DNA from: Chloroflexota bacterium
GTDB taxonomy: Bacteria > Chloroflexota > Anaerolineae > Anaerolineales > Villigracilaceae
DNA: 57,092 bases
Direction: 5' to 3'
NCBI GenBank assembly: GCA_016234555.1
Contig: JACRBJ010000020.1
Span: forward strand, 1 to 57,092
Part shown: positions 8,993-16,869 of the stretch, one piece after another
Numbering within the stretch: position 1 is the first letter of the stretch
Layout of the letters: the number at the start of each line of letters is the position of its first letter
Made by a program: the position numbers and the translations under genes
The notes under the pieces: generated by a model
What the model was told of the DNA's origin: nothing
Databases searched by the model: none
The model's input: the letters and a program-made list of their open reading frames with translations, nothing else

Positions 8993-9964
8993 TCATTCAT
9001 ACGGACCGAAAATATCCTTTGGCAGTCCCGGCGCGCGGATCCACGAGAGCCAGCCGGTCTTGCCGCTGTGGGTGGGCGGTGCGGGATTTTCGTACATCAC
9101 CAGGGTCAGGCTGACGCCGAGTCCCAACGCGCCCAGCCATTGCAGTGGACTCAGACTCTCGCCGAGCAGGATGTGACTGAAGATAATCGCAACCAGCAGT
9201 TCGGCAAGCCCCAATAATGCGGTCTGCATCCCACCGATTTTCTTCACCCCCAAAAAGAGCGCAATGCGCGAGAAGATGGTCACAAAGGTCAACCCTGCCA
9301 CAGGCAGCCATGGAACGTCGGTCTGGGGCCAGGCGCGGTCAAAGATCAGATAGGCGGGGATGACGACGGCGCTCATGGCGAGCAGGGTGTACAGCGCGAC
9401 GGTTGGCGCAGGGACTTCAAACAACACACGCTGGTTGATGGGCAGGTGCATGGCATATAAAACGGAAGCCCCCAGCATCATCAGCACCCCGACCATGTCC
9501 ACCGAGCCATTGGGGACGCTGGTCAGCAATAGGACGGCGATGGTGGCAAGTCCCACGCGGAATAGGGTGAGGCGGCTGGGCGGCTGGTGGTCAAGGATCA
9601 GCCAGAGGGCGACGAAGAAGGGATAAAGCGAATAGAGCAGTTGTCCGATGCTGGCGTCGAGTCTATCGAGGGCCAGGTAATAAAGCAGGGACCCCAATCC
9701 GTTGGTGACGCCTGCCAGTCCGCAACCGATCAATCCCACCGGGAAGATGTAGAGATACTGGCGGTAGAACAGGGCAAAGACCAGCAGGAGGATTCCCGCC
9801 GCAAAGCCCGTGCGCAACGCAACGACGGCAAAAGGCGTGAAGCCCAGCGTGATTGCCAATTTCCCAAAGACGGGAGCCAGCCCAAGAAATACCGCTGAAC
9901 TGAATGCCGCGAGAATGCCTGCCGTGTGTTTCTTTTGCAAAGCCGCCAGCCTTTTGGGATGCAA
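8993..9964 (-). CDS. EamA/DMT-family transporter
   Basis: 323 aa with about ten hydrophobic segments in two repeats, as in EamA (drug/metabolite transporter) permeases: ILAAFSSAVFLGLAPVFGKLAI, FAVVALRTGFAAGILLLVFA and later LVAIIFSHILLGESLSPLQWLGA. The second repeat ends with the usual GESLSPLQWLGALG motif. It probably moves a small metabolite or amino acid across the inner membrane; the substrate cannot be predicted. Last gene of the minus-strand array operon: it starts 17 bp after the threonine synthase-receiver stop and is followed by the terminator. Its position next to a threonine synthase fusion fits amino-acid efflux, but that is inference. Confidence 0.87.
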   Translation of the reverse strand: MHPKRLAALQKKHTAGILAAFSSAVFLGLAPVFGKLAITLGFTPFAVVALRTGFAAGILLLVFALFYRQYLYIFPVGLIGCGLAGVTNGLGSLLYYLALDRLDASIGQLLYSLYPFFVALWLILDHQPPSRLTLFRVGLATIAVLLLTSVPNGSVDMVGVLMMLGASVLYAMHLPINQRVLFEVPAPTVALYTLLAMSAVVIPAYLIFDRAWPQTDVPWLPVAGLTFVTIFSRIALFLGVKKIGGMQTALLGLAELLVAIIFSHILLGESLSPLQWLGALGLGVSLTLVMYENPAPPTHSGKTGWLSWIRAPGLPKDIFGPYE

Positions 9965-9981
9965 GGTAAGGAGTAGGTTGC

Positions 9982-11634
9982 TTATTTTATTAATGATTTC
10001 ACTTCTTCCAGGAATTCGTCGTTGAGGAAATCGCCTTTCTGCATAAGGGATTGGATTTGACCGCTGAGCCTGTTCTTCTCATCGGGGGTCAGTTCCTTTG
10101 CCGTGGCGACAATTACTGGAATGGTGGCTGTTTCCTGTTTTGCGCGCAGCGCTTCGATAACGGCGAAACCATCCATTTCCGGCATCATCAAATCCAGCAC
10201 GACCAGGTCCGGCAGTTCACGCTGGATCAGGTCAAGCCCTTCACGCCCGTTGGACGCCTCCAAAATGGTGAAACTTCCCTGCGATTGCAGGATGCGGCGG
10301 ATCAGGCGGCGCGCCTCGGTGGTATCCTCCACGATGACGATCTTGGGGAAGCGTTCCGGGGCAACCTGGCTGAGCGCCGAGAGCAGACCCTCCTGGGGTG
10401 TTTCTTCGCCGGTCATGAGTTTCACATCACGCGACCAGTTTTCACCCAACACGCCGGCTTCGGCGGGCATGGTGTGCCCGGTGCAGTTCACCACAACCGT
10501 ATCGCTCGGTTTAATGATACCCGCGCGAATCAGTTTGAAGAGTCCCGCAAAGGCGACTGCCGCCGCCGGCTCGGCGGAAATTCCCTCCATTTTTGCCAGC
10601 ACGTGCATGGCGCGGAAGGCGTCCTCGTCGCTGACGCTTTCAAAGGCGCCGCCGGTATTGTTCACGCAATCCCGCAGGAATTCGTAGGAGCGACCCGGGT
10701 CGCCGGTGGCGAGTGTCTCGATGCGGGTTTTGGGTGATTTGACGGTTTCCGCCTTTTCCAGTCCCTTCTTCCAACTGGTGACCATGGGCGCGCAGCCCTC
10801 GGCTTGGATGGGCGCGAAGGCAGGAATTTTATCTATCCATCCCATGCTCTTCATCTCGCGAAACCCCTTGTAGATGCCGATGGGTCCCATGCCGCCGCTG
10901 ATGGCTTGCACGTACCAATCCGGCGTGCGCCAGGGAGTGATTGTGTCCGCGCCCTGGATGGTGGTCATTTGTTCGGCGATTTCGTACGCGATGGTTTTCA
11001 TCGCTTCGATGGAAGTGATGGTACGCGCTCCCATGTCCTGGTACAAATGACGCTGGTTGGCAAATTCAGCCGCCACCTGTTTGCATTGATCGTAGGAGCC
11101 GGTGATCTTGATCACCTGGCTGCCGTAGAGCGCGATCTCGCGCATTTTCATGGCAGGCACAAGGCTGGTGACGAAAGCCCATAACTTCATGCCCGCGCGG
11201 GATGCATAAGCCGAATAGGAGATCGCCACGTTGCCGGTCGACGCCGCCACCATTTCCGTGATCCCTGCCTCTTTCAACGCGGCAATCGTCACAGCCGCCT
11301 GTCTGTCCTTGAACGATGAGGTGGGTCCCTGCCGTTCATCCTTAATGTAGATGTTGGGACAGCCGAGCATCATGCCCAGGTTGACCGCGCGAATGAGCGG
11401 CGTGCCTCCCTCGCCAAGCGACAGGCTGATGTTCGGGTTGCGGACGGGCAGCAGTTCGCGGTAACGCCAGAGGTCGAAAGCGCGCGATGCCAGTCTGGGA
11501 AGCAGGGTCTTCCCAATGATCTCGTAATCGTACTCGGCTTCGCGCCACTGACTGTTGCACTTTGGACAGGTGGTGGATGTGGGGTAATATGGCGCGAGAT
11601 GTCCGCAATCAATGCATTTTATGAGGAATGACAC
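9982..11634 (-). CDS. thrC: Threonine synthase-family PLP enzyme fused to a C-terminal receiver domain
   Basis: 550 aa from GTG 11634, with AGGAG upstream. Residues 7-26 form a zinc ribbon (CIDC...CPKC) as in many threonine synthases. The PLP fold follows, with Lys109 in GPTSSFKDRQ and the phosphate-binding STGNVAIS loop. From about residue 429 a complete CheY-like receiver starts (acidic pair 436-437, phospho-Asp 481 in VVLDLMMPEMDG, Lys 513 in VATAKELTP) with the extension LTPDEKNRL...MQKGDF. The last receiver of the neighbouring hybrid kinase has a similar extension. Threonine synthase converts O-phosphohomoserine to threonine; a phosphorylatable receiver on it is unusual. The enzyme part has all expected motifs but could act on a related substrate. 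No frameshift or stop lies at the junction (about 10350). Confidence 0.9.
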   Translation of the reverse strand: MSFLIKCIDCGHLAPYYPTSTTCPKCNSQWREAEYDYEIIGKTLLPRLASRAFDLWRYRELLPVRNPNISLSLGEGGTPLIRAVNLGMMLGCPNIYIKDERQGPTSSFKDRQAAVTIAALKEAGITEMVAASTGNVAISYSAYASRAGMKLWAFVTSLVPAMKMREIALYGSQVIKITGSYDQCKQVAAEFANQRHLYQDMGARTITSIEAMKTIAYEIAEQMTTIQGADTITPWRTPDWYVQAISGGMGPIGIYKGFREMKSMGWIDKIPAFAPIQAEGCAPMVTSWKKGLEKAETVKSPKTRIETLATGDPGRSYEFLRDCVNNTGGAFESVSDEDAFRAMHVLAKMEGISAEPAAAVAFAGLFKLIRAGIIKPSDTVVVNCTGHTMPAEAGVLGENWSRDVKLMTGEETPQEGLLSALSQVAPERFPKIVIVEDTTEARRLIRRILQSQGSFTILEASNGREGLDLIQRELPDLVVLDLMMPEMDGFAVIEALRAKQETATIPVIVATAKELTPDEKNRLSGQIQSLMQKGDFLNDEFLEEVKSLIK

Positions 11635-11658
11635 GGTGTTGAAAACTCCTGTTTTTTC

Positions 11659-14600
11659 TTATGTGTGAACCCGTTCGAGTGAGCGTTGCAGGGATGTCAG
11701 GAGTTCCTTTGAATTAAAGGCTCCCTTCGACAACATCCGTTGACCGAACTCGTTTAATTGAATCTTTTGTTCAGGCGTCAGGTCCATGCCGCTGATGACA
11801 ATCACGGGGATGTCGCGCAATTTCTCGGACGCCTGCATGTTTTCCAATATCTTGAAGCCGTCCACTTCGGGCATGAAAAGGTCGAGCACCACGGCATGGG
11901 GCGGTTTGCCCGAAGAGATGATGTCCCAGCCCACGCGCCCGCCTTCGGCGAGGATGGCTTTGTACCTTCCGTCGTCGTTCAGGATCTTTCCGAGCAGGCG
12001 CAGGTCATCCGGGTTATCGTCGATGACTAGCACATCGCGGATCGAACCGTCGGCGTTCAGGCGGTCCAGCGCGTTGACCAGGTCCTCCTCCAGGATGGGC
12101 TTCACCAGGTAATCCGTCGCCCCGAGGTTGAATCCCTTTTCGAGTTCCTCGACGATGCTGCAAATAATGACGGGGATGTTGCGCGTGTCGGGGTCTCCCT
12201 TCAAATCGTCCAAAACCTTCCAGCCGTCGATGCCGGGCATCATGATGTCCAGGGTTACGGCGAAGGGCCGGAGTTGTTTGACGCGTTCCACCGCCAGCGA
12301 GGGGTCGGTCAGCGGAATCACGTCGTAGCCCTGCGGGCGCAGGTAGCGCTCGTACAACCCGATGACCTGGATATCGTCGTCGATCGTAAGAATCACCTTG
12401 CTGCCGCCGCCGCTGGTTGGTTGACCGATTTCACTTTCCTTGCGGAAGAGGGGCAGGGTGAAACGGAACGTGCTTCCCTTGCCGACCTCGCTTTCAACCC
12501 AGATTTTGCCTCCATGCATATTGACGATGTGCTGGCAGATCGACAAGCCAAGTCCTGTGCCGCCAGTCTTGCGGGTGGGTGAGTCGTCCACCTGCGAGAA
12601 GGGCTGGAAGAGTTTTGACTGGTCTGGCGCTGCGATGCCGGGACCCGTATCGGAGACGCTGATGAGCGCTTCACTGCGCCCTGCCTGACCGGGTCTAAGC
12701 CCCACTTCCACCGTGATCGAGCCTTCGTCCGTGAATTTGGCTGCGTTGGAAATCAGGTTGATCATTACCTGGCGGATGCGGACGGCGTCTGCCCGCACCG
12801 TTGGCAGGTCGGGCTGGATGAGGCGCTTCATCTGGATCGGTTTATCCTTGATAAGCCCGCTCATGGTCGAGAGGACGCTGGTGGTGATGTCGGCGATGTT
12901 TACCTCGTCGAAAGCCAGTTCCATCTTTCCCGCCTCGATCTTGGAAAGGTCGAGAATATCGTTGATAAGCCCGAGCAGGTGTTGCCCGGAGTTGTAGATG
13001 GCGGTCAGATCCTGTTGTTGCAGTTCAGTCACGGGACCGTCGATCCCCTTGATGATGACGCGCGAGAAACCGATGATCGAGTTGAGCGGCGTACGCAGTT
13101 CGTGGCTCATGTTTGCGAGGAACTGGCTCTTCATGCGGTCGAGTTCGCGCATTTCCATGACTGCCTGTTGCGAGAGTTCGAAGGAACGCGCGTTGTCGAT
13201 TGCCACTGCCACCTGGTCCGCCAGGGTCTGGAGCACCGAGATGTCGTCCTCGGTGAACGCGCCGGCATTCTTGGATTGGATGTCGAGCGCGCCGATGACA
13301 CGGCTGCCGATCCGCAGGGGAATGGCGGCTTCGGCTCGGGTATCGGGGAGCAGCGGATTGAATTTATGCGTCGGATCCGATCCTACGTCATTGACGATTA
13401 CGGGCTGCCCATCCAGCGTTACCTTGCCGACGATGGATTTTTCATTGACCTGGAGCGTGTGCGTGCGCTCCTTCATTTGTTTGCCGGCTTCGCCGGTTGC
13501 CTCACGCAGCACAGCGTTGAAGCCGGTTTCCTCCACAATGAAGATGCCGGCGTGATAGAAGTGGAAACGCTCGTTGATCAGGTTCACGGTACGGGCAAAA
13601 ATCGTGTTCAAGTCGAGGGTGGAGGTGATGACTTTTCCGATTTCCGCGGAGGCGGCGAGATATTCATTTCGGCGCTGGATCGCCTCCTCAGACTTCTTGC
13701 GCTCGGTGATGTCGCGCGCCACCCAGAAAACGTGTTTTTCGTCGAGCTTGGTGAGGCTTGCGAGGAACCAGTAGGTGTCGCCTTCTATCATCAGGTCGTA
13801 TTCGAGCTGACGGGATTCGCCGTCCAGGGTCTGCTGAATGGCTTCGACGAACTGATCGGCTTTCTCCTTTGGAAATACATCATGGACCAATTTGCCCAGC
13901 AGTTCCTCGGAGGGCTTCACCAGGCGCGACGGGTTGGTGGGCGCGATGCGCACATAACGCCCGTCCCGGTCATACACCAGCACCACATCCTCCATGGAGG
14001 TGAACAGCACGCGCAGGTCTGCCTCGGATTTTGTCAGCGCCTCTTCCGCGCGCAGACGGCTGATGGCGGATGAAACCGGGGCAATGATGGATTGCAGCAG
14101 TTTGATCTCGCCCACAGCCAGGCGGACACCCTCTTCCGTGATGTCCAGTCCAAGGGTCCCCACGACCTGTTCATTGACGAGGATTGGGAAAATCACCGAA
14201 TGCGAAACGCCAAGCCTGCGGAACTCGGCCTGCATTACCTGCGAGAGAGCGGGATTGTTGCCGGGATCCTCCAGAATGTAGGGCTGCCGGGTGATGATTA
14301 CCTTTTGGGTGGCAAAGTTCCCCGCCAGGGGAATTCGAAGCCCAATTGAACTGGACGCGTTCCCTTCCTTCGAATAGTCGGCGGCGATGACCAGATTCTG
14401 TTTATCTTCATCCAGGATGCCGACCGCCCCGCGCGATACGGGAAAGGCCTCGACGATCTCATAGATGGCGGCGCCCAGCGCCTGCTGCATACTGGTTGCG
14501 CCGGTGAGTGTGGTGGTGATACGGTTGATCAGCGCAAGTTCCTGATTGCTTTTGCGGGCATCGGCTGCACTTGCCTGGCTCAACTCGAACAACCTCGCGT

Positions 14601-16092
14601 TTTCGACTGTGAAACCCAATTGAACGGCGACAGTCCTGCACAATGAAATCGCCTTTTCGGGAATGTCTTCGTTTGTGCGCCTGAACAGGCAGAGTGTTCC
14701 CAGCATGTTCCCTTTTGCCGACAGGGGGATGCCAAGATAGCCGTGAAGCCCGGCTCGTACTTCATTGCTCACATCCACCGGCGCCCCAAGCGCCAGGTTT
14801 GAAATGACCAGTTCCTGCCGCGTGTCGAATACATGCCTGCAAAGGGATTTTTCCAGACCTTCTGCTGGATCCGCGGGTGTCTCTCCCGGCATTCCAATTC
14901 GCGCTGCCCGCTCCAGTTTTTCGCGCGAAGGGTTGAACATCGTGATCATTCCGCCATCGAACTTCGTGGATTGCAGTACCTTGTCCAGCACGGTCTCGAG
15001 AATCGAATGAACATCAAGCGTTTGACTCGCCAAACTCATGATCTCGTTCAACACGGCGAGATATTCGTTCCGCTCCTTGATCTCCTCTTCCGATTTCTTG
15101 CGCTCACTAATGTCCTGGTGTACGGTAAGAAAGCCAAGGATCTTGCCGTTTTCGTCAAGGATTGGGCTGTTTGTGCCTGCTATGTAAACAAGCCTCCCAT
15201 CCTTTGCCTTGTTGACAATTTCGCCTGTGATCGTGCCCCCGCCCAAAAGGGTGTCCCAAAAATGTTTATATTGTTCCTGCGGGATAAGCCCGGATTTGAT
15301 GATACGCGGTGTTTTACCCAGCGCTTCATTACTTTTGAAACCATACATCTTTTCAAAACCCGGGTTGGTGTATTGAATTACACCCTCAGAGTTGGTGATG
15401 AACACGGCATTCTCTGTCCTATCGATGCCGAGTTTGAATTTTTGAGCTTCCTGGAACAGGCGCGCGTTTTCGAGCGCCAGCGATAACTGGTCGGAGACCT
15501 GTCTTACAAGGAGTTCCTCGTCCGCGGTCCATTGGCGCTGGTTTTCGTCCATAAACAGCAGGGTGGACCAATCCTCGTAGCCGGTCTTGAGGTTTACAGA
15601 ATAGGTGACCGCCGCGCCCCCGTCTGTGATGACGGGCTTTGGTTCCGGGGAAAACGGTTCGATTGAAGGTTGTTTAAGCGGCTTGGGCTGGACATCGGTT
15701 TTGGGTTGCGCAGCCAGTTTGAGGCTTGGCTCCGGCGTGGGGGATAAATCCAGCTTGGGGCGCGAATCCACTCTGGGAGTTGGTTCTGGTGCGGGGGGTG
15801 AATCCAGCTTGGGGCGCGAATCCACTTTGGGAGTTGGATCCGGTACGAGAGGAGTATCCAGTTTGGGGCGCGAATCCACTTTGGGAGTTGGATCCGGCGC
15901 GAGGGGCGTATCCAGTTTGGGGCGCGAATCCACCTTCGGGCGTGCCGGAAGGGGAGTCGGCTCGGCGGGTGGGGGTGTTGTTCCTTCCTCCGGGCTTTTC
16001 CGCGGGGACGCCGGTTTTACGATGCTTTCTTCAGGAGCGAGACCCTTGAATAGATTGTCAAGCCGTTTGTCTATTTTCGGTTTCTTTGGCAT
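11659..16092 (-). CDS. Soluble PAS/GAF hybrid histidine kinase with two receiver domains
   Basis: 1477 aa, no membrane helix. Order: Lys/Pro-rich N-terminus with four copies of an 18-residue repeat (about 53-123), a GAF C-terminal half (about 160-212, RQWTADEELLVRQVSDQLS then LALENARLFQ), PAS (215-335), GAF (345-505), GAF (515-680), PAS (690-805), GAF (820-965), HisKA with His about 997 in MSHELRTPLNSI, ATPase (1100-1215, DTGPGIA, GGTGLGLS), REC1 (1228-1345, LDIMMPGIDG) and REC2 (1352-1470, LDLFMPEVDG). It is the only histidine kinase in the 36-kb minus-strand operon. Its third GAF (FYHAGIFIVEE...LPDTRAEAAIPLR) is of the same type as those of the twelve membrane sensors. AGGAG precedes ATG 16092, and the first 35 bp overlap the end of the ParA gene. 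Confidence 0.93.
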   Translation of the reverse strand: MPKKPKIDKRLDNLFKGLAPEESIVKPASPRKSPEEGTTPPPAEPTPLPARPKVDSRPKLDTPLAPDPTPKVDSRPKLDTPLVPDPTPKVDSRPKLDSPPAPEPTPRVDSRPKLDLSPTPEPSLKLAAQPKTDVQPKPLKQPSIEPFSPEPKPVITDGGAAVTYSVNLKTGYEDWSTLLFMDENQRQWTADEELLVRQVSDQLSLALENARLFQEAQKFKLGIDRTENAVFITNSEGVIQYTNPGFEKMYGFKSNEALGKTPRIIKSGLIPQEQYKHFWDTLLGGGTITGEIVNKAKDGRLVYIAGTNSPILDENGKILGFLTVHQDISERKKSEEEIKERNEYLAVLNEIMSLASQTLDVHSILETVLDKVLQSTKFDGGMITMFNPSREKLERAARIGMPGETPADPAEGLEKSLCRHVFDTRQELVISNLALGAPVDVSNEVRAGLHGYLGIPLSAKGNMLGTLCLFRRTNEDIPEKAISLCRTVAVQLGFTVENARLFELSQASAADARKSNQELALINRITTTLTGATSMQQALGAAIYEIVEAFPVSRGAVGILDEDKQNLVIAADYSKEGNASSSIGLRIPLAGNFATQKVIITRQPYILEDPGNNPALSQVMQAEFRRLGVSHSVIFPILVNEQVVGTLGLDITEEGVRLAVGEIKLLQSIIAPVSSAISRLRAEEALTKSEADLRVLFTSMEDVVLVYDRDGRYVRIAPTNPSRLVKPSEELLGKLVHDVFPKEKADQFVEAIQQTLDGESRQLEYDLMIEGDTYWFLASLTKLDEKHVFWVARDITERKKSEEAIQRRNEYLAASAEIGKVITSTLDLNTIFARTVNLINERFHFYHAGIFIVEETGFNAVLREATGEAGKQMKERTHTLQVNEKSIVGKVTLDGQPVIVNDVGSDPTHKFNPLLPDTRAEAAIPLRIGSRVIGALDIQSKNAGAFTEDDISVLQTLADQVAVAIDNARSFELSQQAVMEMRELDRMKSQFLANMSHELRTPLNSIIGFSRVIIKGIDGPVTELQQQDLTAIYNSGQHLLGLINDILDLSKIEAGKMELAFDEVNIADITTSVLSTMSGLIKDKPIQMKRLIQPDLPTVRADAVRIRQVMINLISNAAKFTDEGSITVEVGLRPGQAGRSEALISVSDTGPGIAAPDQSKLFQPFSQVDDSPTRKTGGTGLGLSICQHIVNMHGGKIWVESEVGKGSTFRFTLPLFRKESEIGQPTSGGGSKVILTIDDDIQVIGLYERYLRPQGYDVIPLTDPSLAVERVKQLRPFAVTLDIMMPGIDGWKVLDDLKGDPDTRNIPVIICSIVEELEKGFNLGATDYLVKPILEEDLVNALDRLNADGSIRDVLVIDDNPDDLRLLGKILNDDGRYKAILAEGGRVGWDIISSGKPPHAVVLDLFMPEVDGFKILENMQASEKLRDIPVIVISGMDLTPEQKIQLNEFGQRMLSKGAFNSKELLTSLQRSLERVHT
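15724..15936 (-). repeat. Tandem 54-bp coding repeats (18-residue unit, about four copies)
   Basis: Encodes consecutive units KVDSRPKLDTPLAPDPTP, with the last copies more diverged (RVDSRPKLDLSPTPEPS). It is a charged, proline-rich, probably extended segment between the start of the hybrid kinase and its first half-GAF. Period and near identity are visible on the DNA as repeated TTGGGGCGCGAATCCA. Confidence 0.9.
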
Positions 16093-16846
16093 ATTCCATT
16101 AACTCCTGGGCGAGGATGTGGTACTGCGTGGTACCGCGGGCGCCGGGCTTGTAGCGCGAGATTGGCTGTCCCGCGATGGAACTTTCACGCAGTTTGGTGT
16201 CGATTTCGATGACGGTGTTGAACACTCCTTCGCCAAAGGTGGAACGCAATTGTTCGTGAATGTTGCGGTGGGTGCGATTCCTGTTATCCAGCATGGTAAC
16301 GAGAATACGGTATGCAAGGTTGGGGTTGTCCTCCTCGCGAATACGGCGGACAAGGTTCATCATGTTGCGCAGCGCATACGCCGAGAAATATTCCGCCTGC
16401 GTGGGGATGAGGAGGAGGTTGGCGGCGGCAAGCGCATTTTGCGTGATCGCGCCAAGCGAGGGCGGGCAGTCGAGCAGGACGTAGTCGTACGGCAGGTTGG
16501 GAACACCGGCAATTGCCCGCTTGAGAATGGTGGTGTAGTTCGTCCTCACGGGGAGGAACTGCTCGGAGGTTTCGATCCGCAGGTTGGAGGGGATCAGGTC
16601 GAGGTTCTCGATCTCGGTCTTCCGCCGTGCGCTTAATAACGGGGCATTGTCCAGCAGGATGTTGGTGGATGTGGCTTCAGACTCGCCTGGTTCTAGTCCG
16701 AGCGCCAGGGTGAGGTTGGCTTGCGCGTCGAGATCGATCAGCAGGACGCGGCAGCCCTGGTCAACCAGCGCGGCTCCGAGCGAGATGGTGGTCGTGGTTT
16801 TGGCTACGCCGCCCTTTTCATTGGATATGGCAATTGTTTTGTACAT
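16058..16846 (-). CDS. ParA/Soj-type P-loop ATPase
   Basis: 262 aa with the deviant Walker A motif NEKGGVAKTTTT near the N-terminus, VLLIDLDAQANLT (A') and DYVLLDCPPSLG (Walker B). GGAGGAAG precedes ATG 16846. No ParB, centromere-like repeat cluster or plasmid gene is nearby, so chromosome or plasmid partition is not indicated. Members of this family also position chemoreceptor clusters and other large assemblies. Its place between twelve membrane sensors and the hybrid kinase, with a 35-bp overlap into the kinase gene, suggests it positions or distributes that signalling complex. The ATPase assignment is firm; the role is inference. Confidence 0.93.
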   Translation of the reverse strand: MYKTIAISNEKGGVAKTTTTISLGAALVDQGCRVLLIDLDAQANLTLALGLEPGESEATSTNILLDNAPLLSARRKTEIENLDLIPSNLRIETSEQFLPVRTNYTTILKRAIAGVPNLPYDYVLLDCPPSLGAITQNALAAANLLLIPTQAEYFSAYALRNMMNLVRRIREEDNPNLAYRILVTMLDNRNRTHRNIHEQLRSTFGEGVFNTVIEIDTKLRESSIAGQPISRYKPGARGTTQYHILAQELMEYAKETENRQTA

Positions 16847-16869
16847 GGCTATCTTCCTCCAACAATAAT

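Noticed and set aside
16058..16846. Plasmid or chromosome partition locus
   Set aside because: No ParB, repeat-rich centromere, replication gene or toxin-antitoxin pair accompanies the ParA gene.
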